Assembly: GCF_003611465.1 (NCBI RefSeq)
Contig: NZ_RAXV01000024.1
Location: forward strand, 1-59,163
Source: Acinetobacter tianfuensis
GTDB lineage: Bacteria; Pseudomonadota; Gammaproteobacteria; Pseudomonadales; Moraxellaceae
DNA length: 59,163 bases
Direction of reading: 5' to 3'
Both the position numbers and the translations under genes were made by a program. Under the pieces are notes generated by a model. The model was not told where the DNA came from. It made no database searches and worked only from the letters and a program-made list of their open reading frames with translations. Shown piece after piece: positions 14,107-22,684 of the stretch. Positions within the stretch are counted from its first letter, which is position 1, and each line of letters starts with the position of its first letter.

Positions 14107-16815
14107 ATGAGCATGCAACACCGAATAGTCGATTATTTGAATAAGTCATTCAAATTTAAACAACGAGGTACGTGGCTGCGCGAAGGCGTATGTCCTAAAT
14201 GCTCTGAAAAAGAGTTATACGTACATGCGGAAAATCCACGTGTTGTAAAATGTGGGCGTATAAACAAATGCGGTTACGAAGAACACATCAAAGATATCTG
14301 TGAAGACTTATTTAAAGATTGGTCGAAAGATTATCCAAAGTCATCTGATAATCCGCATGCTGCTGCAGATGCTTATATAAAAGAAGCACGCGGTTTTGAT
14401 ACTAAAAAATTGGCTGGAAAATACACTCAAGAAGCTTTCCACAACGAATATAAATATCCTGGTCAAGTCAGTGCGACGGTCCGCTTTAAAATTGCAGAAG
14501 GTATATTTTGGGAGCGCTTAATTGACAGGCCTGAACGTTTTGGTCGCCAAAAAGCAAATATCTCAGGAAAAATTACAGGGCTGTATTGGACATATCACGA
14601 TAAATTCGATGATCTCTGTATTTCTAAAGAGGTCTGGATAACTGAGGGCATCTTCAATAGCATTGCACTCAGTTTTAGCTGTTTGACATCAGCAGCAACA
14701 CTATCATCAAACAATTATCCAACTCAGCTGCTTGCACAAATTAAAAAGCGGTCAGAAGAATTAGGCTTAAAAAAGCTGCCCGCTCTAGTATGGGCCTTTG
14801 ATAATGATATCGCCGGCAAAGATGCAGCCATTGAATTTCATAACCGGGCAGTAAAAGAAGGCTGGGAATCCAGCGCTGCTCTGCCTATTTCTTCAAATAA
14901 TGAATACGACTTAGACTGGAATGACCTCTACGAACGGGATTTATTAAAAGATCAGGCACAAATCAAACGCTACAAACATTTTGGGCAGGTGCATGTTGCA
15001 AAAACACCGCGTGAAGCTGCACTGCTCATTCACATGTTTAATGATAAAAACAGCTTTTACTTTATCCATCACTACAAAACCTACTGGTTCACACTGAACA
15101 GTGACAAGTTTCAAACTGAATATGACATTCAGCTGCAACTTGCCGATTCCAGCGAAGAAGCAAAAATAGAAGCAACAAAAAAAGTCAGCAACGTTGAAAT
15201 GATCTGTGATGCAATACTAAAAGGCCTCTATTTTCAGCGTAATATTGCGACAAACGAGGCTTGGTATTATTTCAAAATACAGCGTGGCCATCGTGACATC
15301 ATCAAGGAAACATTTACATCAGCAGAGCTGACTTCGAAAGCAAACTTTACCAACCGCCTGCTCGATATCTCTCCCGGAGTCTGGTGGACTGGATCTGATA
15401 AACAGCTGCAGACTATTTTAAAAAATGAAATTAATCCTGAGCGCTTAAAAGAAGTCAAAACGACTGATTACATAGGCTACAGCAAAGAATATTCAACGTA
15501 CCTATTCAAAAATCATGCTGTGTATAAAGGCAAACTTATCCACATTAATAATAATGACTATTTCAATGCAGGAAAAAATGAACTGAAAACTTTGGCGGCT
15601 ACGCCAGTTATCACATTAAATAAAGAGCCTTTTCGACCTCACTGGTGGCAGGATAATTATAAAATTAACGGTGAAAAAGGACTTATCATTTTAGCATGGT
15701 GGGCTGGATCATATTTTGCTGAGCAAATCCGTGAAGTTCATAGCTCTTATCCATTTCTAGAATACGTTGGCCAAGCTGGATCAGGAAAATCATCGTACAT
15801 TGATTTCCTATGGAGACTTTCTGGCAGGAACGATCGCAAAGAAGGAATTAACCCAAATAGTTCATCTATGGTGGCAGTTCACCGCAGCATGGCTCAGGTC
15901 TCAAATCTGCCGATTGTATTTCTTGAAGGTGACCGTAAATCTGGCGACAAACAGCAAAAACAAAAATTTGATTGGGATGAGCTGAAGGATGCCTTCAATG
16001 GTCAGAATATCCGTAGCCGCGGCTTAAAAACATCGGGGAATGAAACCTATGAACCGCCTTTCCGCGGTTCTATCATGATCAGCCAAAACGATCCAATGCA
16101 AGCGTCTGAAGCGATTCTAAGTCGTACGCTGCAAATTATCGTCGATATGAAAGGCCATACATACGAAAAGAAAATGATTGCCAACAAATTGTATGGCATT
16201 GAATTTGATGATGCGAACCGCTTCATGACTCATTGCCTGATCAATGAAGAAAAAATTCTAAAGACCTTCTTTGAAAAATGCCACGAAATTGAAAAGCTTT
16301 ATCACCAGTGCGGTATTACACACACGCGTATTGCGCTTTGCCATGCACAAGTTGCAGCCATGATTGAAGCGCTGGCAAAGCATGTCTTAAATGATGTTAT
16401 TGATCTTGAAGAAATTGTTAACAGCCATGAAATGCTCGAGCAGATGGCTTTGAAACGCATGGAAGATATTTCTGATGACCATATTTTTGTGAAGCAATTC
16501 TGGGAAGCCTTCGAGTACATCAACTCATCCCGTACTGGCATTTTCAATCTTAATTATTACTACGATAAAGACCCAAGTCATGTTGCTATCAACCTGAATG
16601 AAGTCTATCAAGCTGCAGCTCGAAAGTTTCAGTCTCTGCCTGACATCAACGATATGCGCACCCTTTTGCGCTCAAGCCGCAAATACAAGTTCATTGAATT
16701 GAACAAACAAGTAAAAACTAAAAATCATCCAGCAAAAGACGACACCAGTGTTTTAGAAATTAGTGAGCGTAACGTCAAGTGCTGGATATTCACCAACCCT
16801 TACCAACAACACTAG
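14107..16815 (+). CDS. phage primase/helicase
   Basis: 902 residues. Domains in order: zinc ribbon about 29-56 (CPKC and CGRINKC), Toprim about 175-265 (VWITEGIFNSIAL with the catalytic Glu, and WAFDNDIAGKDA with the DxD-type pair), and a C-terminal SF3-like ATPase with Walker A GQAGSGKS at 555-562 and Walker B-like LPIVFLEGD about 600. A middle part (275-530) is unassigned. It would prime and unwind prophage DNA like P4 alpha. It begins 10 bases after the Ogr-like gene, so they are probably co-transcribed. Confidence 0.88.
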   Translation: MSMQHRIVDYLNKSFKFKQRGTWLREGVCPKCSEKELYVHAENPRVVKCGRINKCGYEEHIKDICEDLFKDWSKDYPKSSDNPHAAADAYIKEARGFDTKKLAGKYTQEAFHNEYKYPGQVSATVRFKIAEGIFWERLIDRPERFGRQKANISGKITGLYWTYHDKFDDLCISKEVWITEGIFNSIALSFSCLTSAATLSSNNYPTQLLAQIKKRSEELGLKKLPALVWAFDNDIAGKDAAIEFHNRAVKEGWESSAALPISSNNEYDLDWNDLYERDLLKDQAQIKRYKHFGQVHVAKTPREAALLIHMFNDKNSFYFIHHYKTYWFTLNSDKFQTEYDIQLQLADSSEEAKIEATKKVSNVEMICDAILKGLYFQRNIATNEAWYYFKIQRGHRDIIKETFTSAELTSKANFTNRLLDISPGVWWTGSDKQLQTILKNEINPERLKEVKTTDYIGYSKEYSTYLFKNHAVYKGKLIHINNNDYFNAGKNELKTLAATPVITLNKEPFRPHWWQDNYKINGEKGLIILAWWAGSYFAEQIREVHSSYPFLEYVGQAGSGKSSYIDFLWRLSGRNDRKEGINPNSSSMVAVHRSMAQVSNLPIVFLEGDRKSGDKQQKQKFDWDELKDAFNGQNIRSRGLKTSGNETYEPPFRGSIMISQNDPMQASEAILSRTLQIIVDMKGHTYEKKMIANKLYGIEFDDANRFMTHCLINEEKILKTFFEKCHEIEKLYHQCGITHTRIALCHAQVAAMIEALAKHVLNDVIDLEEIVNSHEMLEQMALKRMEDISDDHIFVKQFWEAFEYINSSRTGIFNLNYYYDKDPSHVAINLNEVYQAAARKFQSLPDINDMRTLLRSSRKYKFIELNKQVKTKNHPAKDDTSVLEISERNVKCWIFTNPYQQH

Positions 16816-16839
16816 TCCCATTTAAAAAAGGAAAAAACT

Positions 16840-17088
16840 ATGTCAAACAAGCAAGACCTTGATTATGTAGGTCAAAAAATTATTGAAGTACTCCAAGAAG
16901 AGTTTCCGAATGATACTGGATACGTTCAGTCCAAAATCAATCGATTATCTGAAATGGATAATAAATATCAAACATTTGCATGGGCACTCGATCAACTTGA
17001 CCACGAAAACAAAAGCCGATTATTTGAAAAATTAGGTTTGGATATTGATAACCAAATTTACTACAGACAGTTATTTCAACAGCTGTAA
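16840..17088 (+). CDS. 82-residue hypothetical phage protein
   Basis: ATG at 16840 with AAGGAAAA about 8 bases upstream, 24 bases after the primase gene. Acidic, helical (VGQKIIEVLQEEF, then SKINRLSEM, WALDQLD and a C-terminal KLGLDIDNQIYYRQLF). No cysteine, no TM segment. Product not recognised. Its place and good ribosome site make it a real early gene. Confidence 0.7.
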   Translation: MSNKQDLDYVGQKIIEVLQEEFPNDTGYVQSKINRLSEMDNKYQTFAWALDQLDHENKSRLFEKLGLDIDNQIYYRQLFQQL

Positions 17089-17150
17089 CTCAAGCACACA
17101 TACAGAAGCGGCCACTTCTGTATGTGTCACACAACTACTGGAGAGCAATT

Positions 17151-17597
17151 ATGCAAAACGATTCTAACGTAGAAACACCACAAGCGGAAATTCCAGCTTA
17201 TCTGCAGTGTGAACCACGTACTTATAACGTGAAATTAGACTCAGTTCATGAATTTACTTGTGATCTAGAATTTACCATCGTCATCAAATGTACAGATGAA
17301 GAACTTCATGAACACAATAATTTTTGGTCAAACAGTGAATACCGGCTCAAAAAAAATAATGGCGATATCGTTGCTGTCATTTTAAAAATGATCGGCCGAA
17401 AAGTTTTTTGGGCTTGCTATGGAGGGAAAGACGTTGTCAGTTCGGATCATGCTTCAAATTGGGGAATCAACTCAATTTTTCATGAAGAAGGTTGGGGGCA
17501 TGAATCTTTTGAAATTACAAAACTGAATTTCGACAATTATGTTGACGATGATGCATTTGAATTCGAGCCAGTAAAACTGGAGGTTCAGTCATGCTAA
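17151..17597 (+). CDS. hypothetical phage protein, possibly DUF2528-like
   Basis: 148 residues from the ATG at 17151, chosen over an in-frame ATG at 17124 because GGAGAG precedes it. Acidic (D/E-rich) with alternating strands: EFTCDLEFTIVIKC, then DEELHEHNNFWS, IVAVILKMIGRKVFWACYGGKDVV and GWGHESFEITKLNFD. The pattern recalls small beta-rich phage proteins of the DUF2528 type, but I am not certain. Function unknown. It overlaps the next gene by 7 bases. Confidence 0.6.
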   Translation: MQNDSNVETPQAEIPAYLQCEPRTYNVKLDSVHEFTCDLEFTIVIKCTDEELHEHNNFWSNSEYRLKKNNGDIVAVILKMIGRKVFWACYGGKDVVSSDHASNWGINSIFHEEGWGHESFEITKLNFDNYVDDDAFEFEPVKLEVQSC

Positions 17598-17833
17598 ATG
17601 GGCCTTACTTATCCAATGCAGTTTTAACACCAGAGCAGATCCACCCAAACTTTTTCAAAGCAAATAAAAAACTGCCGCACGTTTGTACCAATCGTAAGCG
17701 TCGTAAGTTCACAGCTCAATTGAGTTCTTTAGTGCAACTTTCTGAATACGAAATAGAACACCGCAAACGCTGGGCTAATCGTCAATTTTCAATGTTGGCC
17801 AACATTCCAAGTACTGCAGTTTTAGGAGCATAA
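17591..17833 (+). CDS. 80-residue basic hypothetical protein
   Basis: ATG at 17591 overlaps the end of the previous gene; GGAGG lies at 17579-17583. Basic central block NRKRRKFTAQLSSLVQLSEYEIEHRKRWANRQF suggests nucleic acid contact. One Cys, no TM segment. Product not recognised. Four bases separate it from the next zinc-ribbon gene, part of the same coupled chain. Confidence 0.6.
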   Translation: MLNGPYLSNAVLTPEQIHPNFFKANKKLPHVCTNRKRRKFTAQLSSLVQLSEYEIEHRKRWANRQFSMLANIPSTAVLGA

Positions 17834-17836
17834 ACC

Positions 17837-18016
17837 ATGGCTGATTATTTAGTTAAATGCTGCCGTTGCAGAAACAAGCATCTTGAAAGCGAGCGTGTCA
17901 AAAAGCCATCCAACAAATATGGCTGCTATGGAAATGAATTGGTTTGCCCTCGATGCGCTTGTACAACCTACTACCGCATTGAAGAAATTAAAGAACCTCA
18001 GGAGCAAAACCTATGA
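17837..18016 (+). CDS. 59-residue zinc-ribbon protein
   Basis: ATG at 17837 with AGGAG at 17824-17828; TGA at 18014-18016. Cysteines CCRC near residue 8-11 and CPRC at 37-40, then CTTYYRIEEI: a compact four-Cys ribbon. It resembles Com-type translational activators and other small phage ribbons, but no family is certain. Its stop overlaps the following ATG (ATGA). Confidence 0.7.
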   Translation: MADYLVKCCRCRNKHLESERVKKPSNKYGCYGNELVCPRCACTTYYRIEEIKEPQEQNL

Positions 18017-18105
18017 ATTTCAACTTTAAAAATGCCCTGTTTTTGAACCTGGTCTTTTCTTGCCTGATTTCCTCTCTAATTTTAATGCTTGGAAAAAACC
18101 CATGA
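18013..18105 (+). CDS. 30-residue single-TM peptide
   Basis: ATGA overlap with the zinc-ribbon gene in front and ATGA overlap with the next gene behind. The 30 residues are nearly all one membrane helix: FKNALFLNLVFSCLISSLIL with a short Lys-containing end. Size and hydrophobicity recall holin-like or toxin-like phage micropeptides. Too short for family assignment. The two exact overlaps argue that it is translated, or at least that it couples its neighbours. Confidence 0.5.
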   Translation: MNFNFKNALFLNLVFSCLISSLILMLGKNP

Positions 18106-18740
18106 ATAAAAATAAATTTTTAGCACTAAAAGCCAAACGTGCTGCTGAAACCCATCGCCAGCAACTGCTGGCGGCCTCTGGGCCATATGAACTCAGCATG
18201 ACGTTTTGTGTTGACGAGGTGAATACTGTTGTTGAAAACCACCGCGAAGAGAACAATCTAGAAGACACAGAAATGACTCCGGAGCATGTCGCTTATTCTG
18301 TGTACCACGGTGACCTGATTATCTGCCTTAAAAACATCCTGATTCCATTAGACCAGGAATGGCATCTTGGCATAGACAGTCATTATTACAATCCAGAAAC
18401 GGATGAAGTCATGACTGTACCGGTGCAGTTTCAAATGCCAAAAATGAACTTTAACGAGTTCAAGTTCGGCAGCAAATTAGCGGTCGACCGTGGCCATGGT
18501 TTAAAAACTCGCTGGCGTGGTATCAATGATGAACTCAATGAAATCATTCTTACCGAAGTCCCAGTAGGCTTCGATCGTGTCCGCAGTGATGCAAAGCTGA
18601 CGTGTTGGACAGGTTTCACCGACTATAACTGTCTAAAAGAATTTAACTTTGTAAAAAGAGTCATTCGTAAAAGCGGGCTAGAAGGTATCAAAAGTCTGAA
18701 TGAAACGATCGATCAATATAAAGATCAGCAGGTAGCGTGA
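18102..18740 (+). CDS. 212-residue hypothetical phage protein
   Basis: Start at 18102 by ATGA overlap with the micropeptide; an upstream in-frame ATG at 18060 lies inside that peptide. Basic N-terminus (NKNKFLALKAKRAAETHRQQL), acidic middle, then a beta-rich part PVQFQMPKMNFNEFKFGSKLA, TRWRGINDELNEIILTEVPVGFDRV. The C-terminus is a helix GLEGIKSLNETIDQYKDQ. No catalytic motif is recognised. Its stop overlaps the next ATG (TGATG). Confidence 0.6.
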   Translation: MNKNKFLALKAKRAAETHRQQLLAASGPYELSMTFCVDEVNTVVENHREENNLEDTEMTPEHVAYSVYHGDLIICLKNILIPLDQEWHLGIDSHYYNPETDEVMTVPVQFQMPKMNFNEFKFGSKLAVDRGHGLKTRWRGINDELNEIILTEVPVGFDRVRSDAKLTCWTGFTDYNCLKEFNFVKRVIRKSGLEGIKSLNETIDQYKDQQVA

Positions 18741-19027
18741 TGAATGAAACTATTTTAGAAAAGACCCTATTAAAAATAATGAAGCATCTTGACGCAAAAT
18801 TGGTGTTACCTATCGAGCATCAACTATGGAGCGAAAAAGATATTGCTAAATATTTTAATTATTCAGAAGACTATACAAAGAAAAATATCATCTCAAACCC
18901 ATACTTCCCGCCAAGCCGGCAGCTGCCAACCTCCAAAGATGGCGAACGAACAGTTTCTCGCTGGAAAGCAAAAGATGTCATAGATTTTGGCATGGCCTTT
19001 GATAAAAAAACACTCCAGTATCATTAA
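18740..19027 (+). CDS. excisionase/AlpA-like HTH protein
   Basis: 95 residues from the ATG at 18740 (TGATG overlap); a GTG one codon earlier is in frame. LWSEKDIAKYFNYSEDYTKKNII, then PYFPPSRQLPTSKDGERTVSRWKAKDVIDFG has the winged MerR-type fold of phage excisionases and AlpA: a helix-turn-helix, a P-x-F-P-x-S/R-R loop and an RW wing before the last helix. It faces the integrase across a terminator, the usual place for a directionality factor. Function as Xis is inferred. Confidence 0.7.
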   Translation: MNETILEKTLLKIMKHLDAKLVLPIEHQLWSEKDIAKYFNYSEDYTKKNIISNPYFPPSRQLPTSKDGERTVSRWKAKDVIDFGMAFDKKTLQYH

Positions 19028-19030
19028 AAG

Positions 19031-19054
19031 AAGCCACCAAAAGGTGGCTTTTTT
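19031..19054. terminator. terminator between excisionase-like gene and integrase
   Basis: AAGCCACC, loop AAAA, GGTGGCTT then TTTT. Strong in the plus direction. It overlaps the end of the convergent integrase gene. Confidence 0.85.
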
Positions 19055-20120
19055 ACGACATTAGTTTACTTAACCCGGACGACATATTTAATTCTTCTAA
19101 AATTTCATCATTCGTAGGGTTGTAATAAATCAAAGCCTGTTTAGGATCCTTCCAGCCAAAAATTTTGCACAGCGTTAATGCATTTTTTACGCGTCTGGCC
19201 ATTAAACTTGCAGCTTCATGCCGTGAATCATGAAATGTGATATCGGCACCTTCCAACCCCGCTTGCTTCCGGGCTTTCCTAAATAAAGTATCCCTTGAAG
19301 AATCATTGATTGTGAAAACTTTTAAAGATGACTTTCTTTCAATCTTAGTGGCCAATGTCCATAGCTGCAGCGCAAAATCGTCCAGCGGAACTTTTCTAGA
19401 TGTGCCATTTTTGGTATTTGGCAAAAGAATATATCGTTTCTGCAGAAAAACCTCATCCAGCGGCCTATTTACTATTTCACCCGACCGCATCCCTGTAGCC
19501 ATTGCAATAAGCCAAATTAAACCAACTTCTTGCATCTTTGTTTCAGGTACAGATCCTGGCAAATATTTTAAAGCAGCCAAAATAGCTTGCAATTCTTCCA
19601 GCTCAGTCCGTCTTTCACGATGCGGCGGCTTTTTGGGCTTACGTACATTTTCCACGGGATTAAAATCAATCCAATTTTTATCTTTTCTGCACCAGTTAAA
19701 GAAAGCGGATAGTGTCGAATAGTCTCTCAAAATGCTAGAAGCCTTGAGCGGCTTAATGGATCTATTCATAACTGAGTTTTCCCATTGCTTCAAAAACTCA
19801 GATTTATAATGAGCTAGTGGCCAATCAACATACGGTAAATGATTTTGATAATACCTTATGCGCTGGATCTCTTTTTTTGCGGTTTTTTTATAAAAAGATA
19901 CTTCTTTTGCATATCTGCTCAATGCTTCATGAACAGTGATGACAATATCTCTATTAAGCGCTTGGTCAGTTGAAAAGTTTAAAAAGAATTCACGCTCTTG
20001 GATTTCTGACCATTTTTTAGCTTCAGCCTTAGATTTAAGAACCTTACTTTTTCTTTGGCCATAGGCTTCTAAATCAGCTCTCCAGCTTCCATTTTTTTGC
20101 TGATAAATAGATAAGCTCAT
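19053..20120 (-). CDS. int: tyrosine-family integrase
   Basis: 355 residues from the ATG at 20120; a TTG six codons upstream is in frame. N-terminal arm-binding domain about 1-60 (LSIYQQKNGSWRADLEAYGQRKSK), SAM-like core-binding domain about 65-165, catalytic domain after that. Catalytic residues: Arg212 (ATGMRSGEI), Lys237 (NTKNGTSRKVPL), His297 and Arg300 (FHDSRHEA), Trp323 in place of the second His, and Tyr332/333 (IYYN). The His-to-Trp change occurs in many active integrases. It ends against the xis-side terminator and starts 189 bases from tRNA-Leu, the likely target. Confidence 0.92.
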   Translation of the reverse strand: MSLSIYQQKNGSWRADLEAYGQRKSKVLKSKAEAKKWSEIQEREFFLNFSTDQALNRDIVITVHEALSRYAKEVSFYKKTAKKEIQRIRYYQNHLPYVDWPLAHYKSEFLKQWENSVMNRSIKPLKASSILRDYSTLSAFFNWCRKDKNWIDFNPVENVRKPKKPPHRERRTELEELQAILAALKYLPGSVPETKMQEVGLIWLIAMATGMRSGEIVNRPLDEVFLQKRYILLPNTKNGTSRKVPLDDFALQLWTLATKIERKSSLKVFTINDSSRDTLFRKARKQAGLEGADITFHDSRHEAASLMARRVKNALTLCKIFGWKDPKQALIYYNPTNDEILEELNMSSGLSKLMS

Positions 20121-20170
20121 AAAATTTAGCAAACCCAATAACTTAGATTAAAAAAACACATATTTAAAAT

Positions 20171-20220
20171 GTGGAAAATGTGTGGAAACTTATACCTGAA
20201 ATTACCCGAAAATACCTGAA
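20171..20220. repeat. direct repeats between int and attachment site (likely arm-type sites)
   Basis: GTGGAAA twice (20171-20177, 20182-20188) and TACCTGAA / TACCCGAA / TACCTGAA at 20193, 20203 and 20213, exactly 10 bases apart, one DNA turn. Position between the integrase start and the tRNA fits integrase arm or Xis binding sites. Confidence 0.6.
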
Positions 20221-20243
20221 AAAAACCCAAACGCCGGAAACGA

Positions 20244-20285
20244 AAAAGCCCCGAAACCTTGTCATATAAAGGCTTCGGGGCTTTT
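20244..20285 (-). terminator. tRNA-Leu terminator
   Basis: A 12-base stem AAAAGCCCCGAA (20244-20255) with TTCGGGGCTTTT (20274-20285), 18-base loop. Read on the minus strand it follows the tRNA 3' end and closes with a T run. Confidence 0.8.
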
Positions 20286-20308
20286 GAGAATATTTCTATT
20301 CTAAATTC

Positions 20309-20395
20309 TGGTCCCGAGGGTCGGACTCGAACCGACACGTCATCTCTGACAGCGGATTTTGAGTCCGCCGCGTCTACCAATTTCACCACCTCGGG
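20309..20395 (-). tRNA. leuX-like: tRNA-Leu(CAA)
   Basis: 87 bases with encoded CCA (20309-20311). Acceptor stem CCCGAGG pairs with CCTCGGG; the anticodon loop is CTCAAAA, anticodon CAA, reading UUG. A long variable arm and the GGTTCGAGTCC T-loop are typical of tRNA-Leu. It is on the minus strand with its 3' end facing the integrase. Prophages commonly recombine into tRNA 3' ends, and this tRNA is intact, so the phage side regenerates the 3' end. Confidence 0.96.
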
Positions 20396-20409
20396 AGTGG
20401 ATGAGGGCT

Positions 20410-20437
20410 ATAATACGCTGTTTCTCAACAGAGTCAA
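20410..20437 (-). promoter_or_regulatory. tRNA-Leu promoter
   Basis: Minus-strand TTGACT (20432-20437), 16-base spacer, TATTAT (20410-20415). The predicted start is about 7-8 bases before the tRNA 5' end at 20395. Confidence 0.75.
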
Positions 20438-20572
20438 CATACAAGATTATTTTTTGGTTATTTTTAAAACAAACATTATTTTTTCGACTTAAAATTAAGC
20501 AAAATCAGCCTAAAAACAGAAAAAAGCATATACTAAGCACAATTTTATCCCCGACTGTTTTAAACATTTCTC

Positions 20573-21610
20573 ATGCAACTTTCTGATTTCAGTTTTGATC
20601 TCCCAGATGAGCTGATTGCTCGCTTTCCTCTTGAAACCCGTACAGCTTCACGCCTGCTGCATTTAGATACTGCCGGCCAATACCGCGACCGCCATTTCAC
20701 AGACATTTTAGAACTGCTGGAACCTGGTGACTTACTGGTACTGAACGATACAAAAGTGATGAAAGCGCGCCTGAAAGGCAAACGCGCAACAGGCGGCGCA
20801 GTCGAAGTGCTTGTTGAACGCATGATGGATAAATTTATTGCTCACTGTCATGTCAAAGCCAGCAACACACCAAAAGAAGGTGCTGAACTATTTATCGGCC
20901 CTGACGAAGTAAAAGTTACGGTGAAAGGCCGCCATGAAAATTTATTTATTATCGAATTTTCACAGCCTATTTTAGATGTCTTGGACAAATACGGCGCGCT
21001 GCCAATTCCGCCTTACTTCAACCGTGAAGCGGAAGACATCGACACTGTTCGCTATCAAACAGTATTCAACGACCCAGCCAAATTAGCATCTGTGGCAGCT
21101 CCTACAGCCAGTCTGCATTTTGATGAAGACTTACTGCAAAAACTCGAAGCCAAAGGCATTAACAAAACGTTTGTCACACTGCATGTCGGTGCAGGCACAT
21201 TCCTGCCTGTACGTACAGCAGACATTGAAAACCACATTATGCACAGCGAATGGTGTGATGTATCAGATGAGTCCATGGCACTAATCCGTGAAACTAAAGC
21301 GCGCGGCAATAAAGTCATTGCTGTAGGCACGACAGCGACCCGCGCAACAGAAAGCGCAGCGCAAGCCAACGGCGGCGAACTGAAAGGCTGGACTGGCGAT
21401 ACTCAAATTTTCATTTATCCAGGCTATCAGTTCAAAGTGGTAGACCGCCTGATTACCAACTTCCATTTACCGGAATCTACTCTGCTGATGCTGGTATCCG
21501 CGCTGTCAAACCGCGATAATATTCTAAATGCCTACCGCCATGCCGTAGACAGCAAATACCGCTTTTTCAGCTATGGCGATGCCATGCTGATTGACAATAT
21601 CAACACATAA
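20573..21610 (+). CDS. queA: tRNA preQ1(34) S-adenosylmethionine ribosyltransferase-isomerase QueA
   Basis: 345 residues, normal length. QueA transfers and isomerises the ribosyl part of S-adenosylmethionine to preQ1 in the tRNA wobble position, making epoxyqueuosine. Conserved blocks: N-terminal [45 protein letters not shown], the [16 protein letters not shown] block, [11 protein letters not shown] and the C-terminal [17 protein letters not shown]. tgt, the preceding enzyme in queuosine synthesis, lies 2.7 kb downstream on the same strand with three other genes in between. GC is like the host, unlike the prophage genes. Confidence 0.97.
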   Translation: MQLSDFSFDLPDELIARFPLETRTASRLLHLDTAGQYRDRHFTDILELLEPGDLLVLNDTKVMKARLKGKRATGGAVEVLVERMMDKFIAHCHVKASNTPKEGAELFIGPDEVKVTVKGRHENLFIIEFSQPILDVLDKYGALPIPPYFNREAEDIDTVRYQTVFNDPAKLASVAAPTASLHFDEDLLQKLEAKGINKTFVTLHVGAGTFLPVRTADIENHIMHSEWCDVSDESMALIRETKARGNKVIAVGTTATRATESAAQANGGELKGWTGDTQIFIYPGYQFKVVDRLITNFHLPESTLLMLVSALSNRDNILNAYRHAVDSKYRFFSYGDAMLIDNINT

Positions 21611-21625
21611 TAAAAAAGACTTCCC

Positions 21626-22654
21626 ATGCCGATTGATGCCGTAAAACATTCTTTCCACATCCGCAGGAAAAAAAATGACATTGTTTTTCAGAACATTGCC
21701 CGGCTATGGGATCTCGGCCGCTCTGCGCCAGACTATCAATCTATTTTAGACGGCCTGCATCCTTGGAATGCGCCTATTACACTGCGTTTTGAAAATGTGC
21801 TGCCTTGGCTGCAAGGCTGCATTGGCCTGCTGTTTTTTCTGCCGCTATGGATTGCGCCTGAAAATATCTGGTCTCAGCTTTGCCTGTTGGCAGGACTGCT
21901 CATTATAGGCTGGGCCTACCTGAGCTATGAACAGCAGCAGCCAATTGATGAAGTCATTGAACACCTAGAAAATTTAAGCATCGGCCATAAATACCAGCTG
22001 TCTTTTAACCGGCAGCCGCAGCACATTGGCGTACCGCTGAATACATTGCATTTTATTGCCCAGCTGAAACAGCTGTTCCCTGTTTTCAATCAGGGCAGTT
22101 TGTCCAATGACATCACCCGCTTTGCCAGCACCGTCTGGACAGATGAAAATGGGCAGCTGCATCAAGTGATGGTGTTTCAATATCACTATGCGTCTGAAAT
22201 CCGCATGCGCGACAAAGACGGCAACGAAACCAAAGTTAAAGAAGTGCATAAAGACCTGTGGGGCGTATTCATTTTTGATGTTGAAACCCAAGGCTTAGCC
22301 ATTACTTCCAGCAATAAAAAGTTTTATTATCCATACAGTTACCCCTGGAATAGCAGCGACATTCAAATCAATCAGCGCCTAAAGTTTTATGGCAGCGATG
22401 AAATGAATACCGCTAAACTGTTAACGCCAGGATTTGTGCTGCGTATTGCAGACTTTTTCCAGCAGCGTGAGGGCGATTTATTATTCCATCCGCATAACAA
22501 AATGCTATGTTATATTGGTTCTCAGGATTTGTTTCAAATCAGCAGCAGAGCAAAGTCTATACATGACATTTCTGAATTGCGCGGACATCTCAGAACATTT
22601 AAATTAATTGCATTAGAAAATTTACAGCGCGATTTGCTGCTGTTTTTAAAATGA
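21626..22654 (+). CDS. membrane protein paired with LemA
   Basis: 342 residues; begins 15 bases after queA. Two hydrophobic helices at about 63-80 and 86-103 near the N-terminus; the rest is soluble and beta-rich with a long acidic/aromatic C-domain (FASTVWTDENGQLHQVMVFQYHY). LemA genes often travel with a membrane partner of this size (DUF3137-like); I cannot confirm the family. No enzyme motif. Probably acts with LemA at the inner membrane (inference from adjacency). Confidence 0.7.
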   Translation: MPIDAVKHSFHIRRKKNDIVFQNIARLWDLGRSAPDYQSILDGLHPWNAPITLRFENVLPWLQGCIGLLFFLPLWIAPENIWSQLCLLAGLLIIGWAYLSYEQQQPIDEVIEHLENLSIGHKYQLSFNRQPQHIGVPLNTLHFIAQLKQLFPVFNQGSLSNDITRFASTVWTDENGQLHQVMVFQYHYASEIRMRDKDGNETKVKEVHKDLWGVFIFDVETQGLAITSSNKKFYYPYSYPWNSSDIQINQRLKFYGSDEMNTAKLLTPGFVLRIADFFQQREGDLLFHPHNKMLCYIGSQDLFQISSRAKSIHDISELRGHLRTFKLIALENLQRDLLLFLK

Positions 22655-22684
22655 TAACGGCTTATTCAACGGGGTTATAAGTCT

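Larger units (their letters stand above)
1..20330. mobile_element. P2-like prophage, right-hand part
   Basis: Seen: tail genes in P2 order (FI, FII, E/E', T, U, D), then cargo, repressor, Ogr-like activator, primase, excisionase-like gene and a tyrosine integrase whose gene ends up against a tRNA-Leu. Inference: the element integrated at the tRNA, so one attachment core lies at or near the tRNA 3' end (about 20309-20345); the exact core cannot be fixed because the other end is outside the window. The order differs from P2, where int sits at the other side of the early genes and ogr directly follows D; here ogr is in the early block. Confidence 0.9.

Noticed and set aside
20244..20285. Long inverted repeat as an IS end or attachment repeat
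   Set aside because: It is a rho-independent terminator placed right after tRNA-Leu on its strand.
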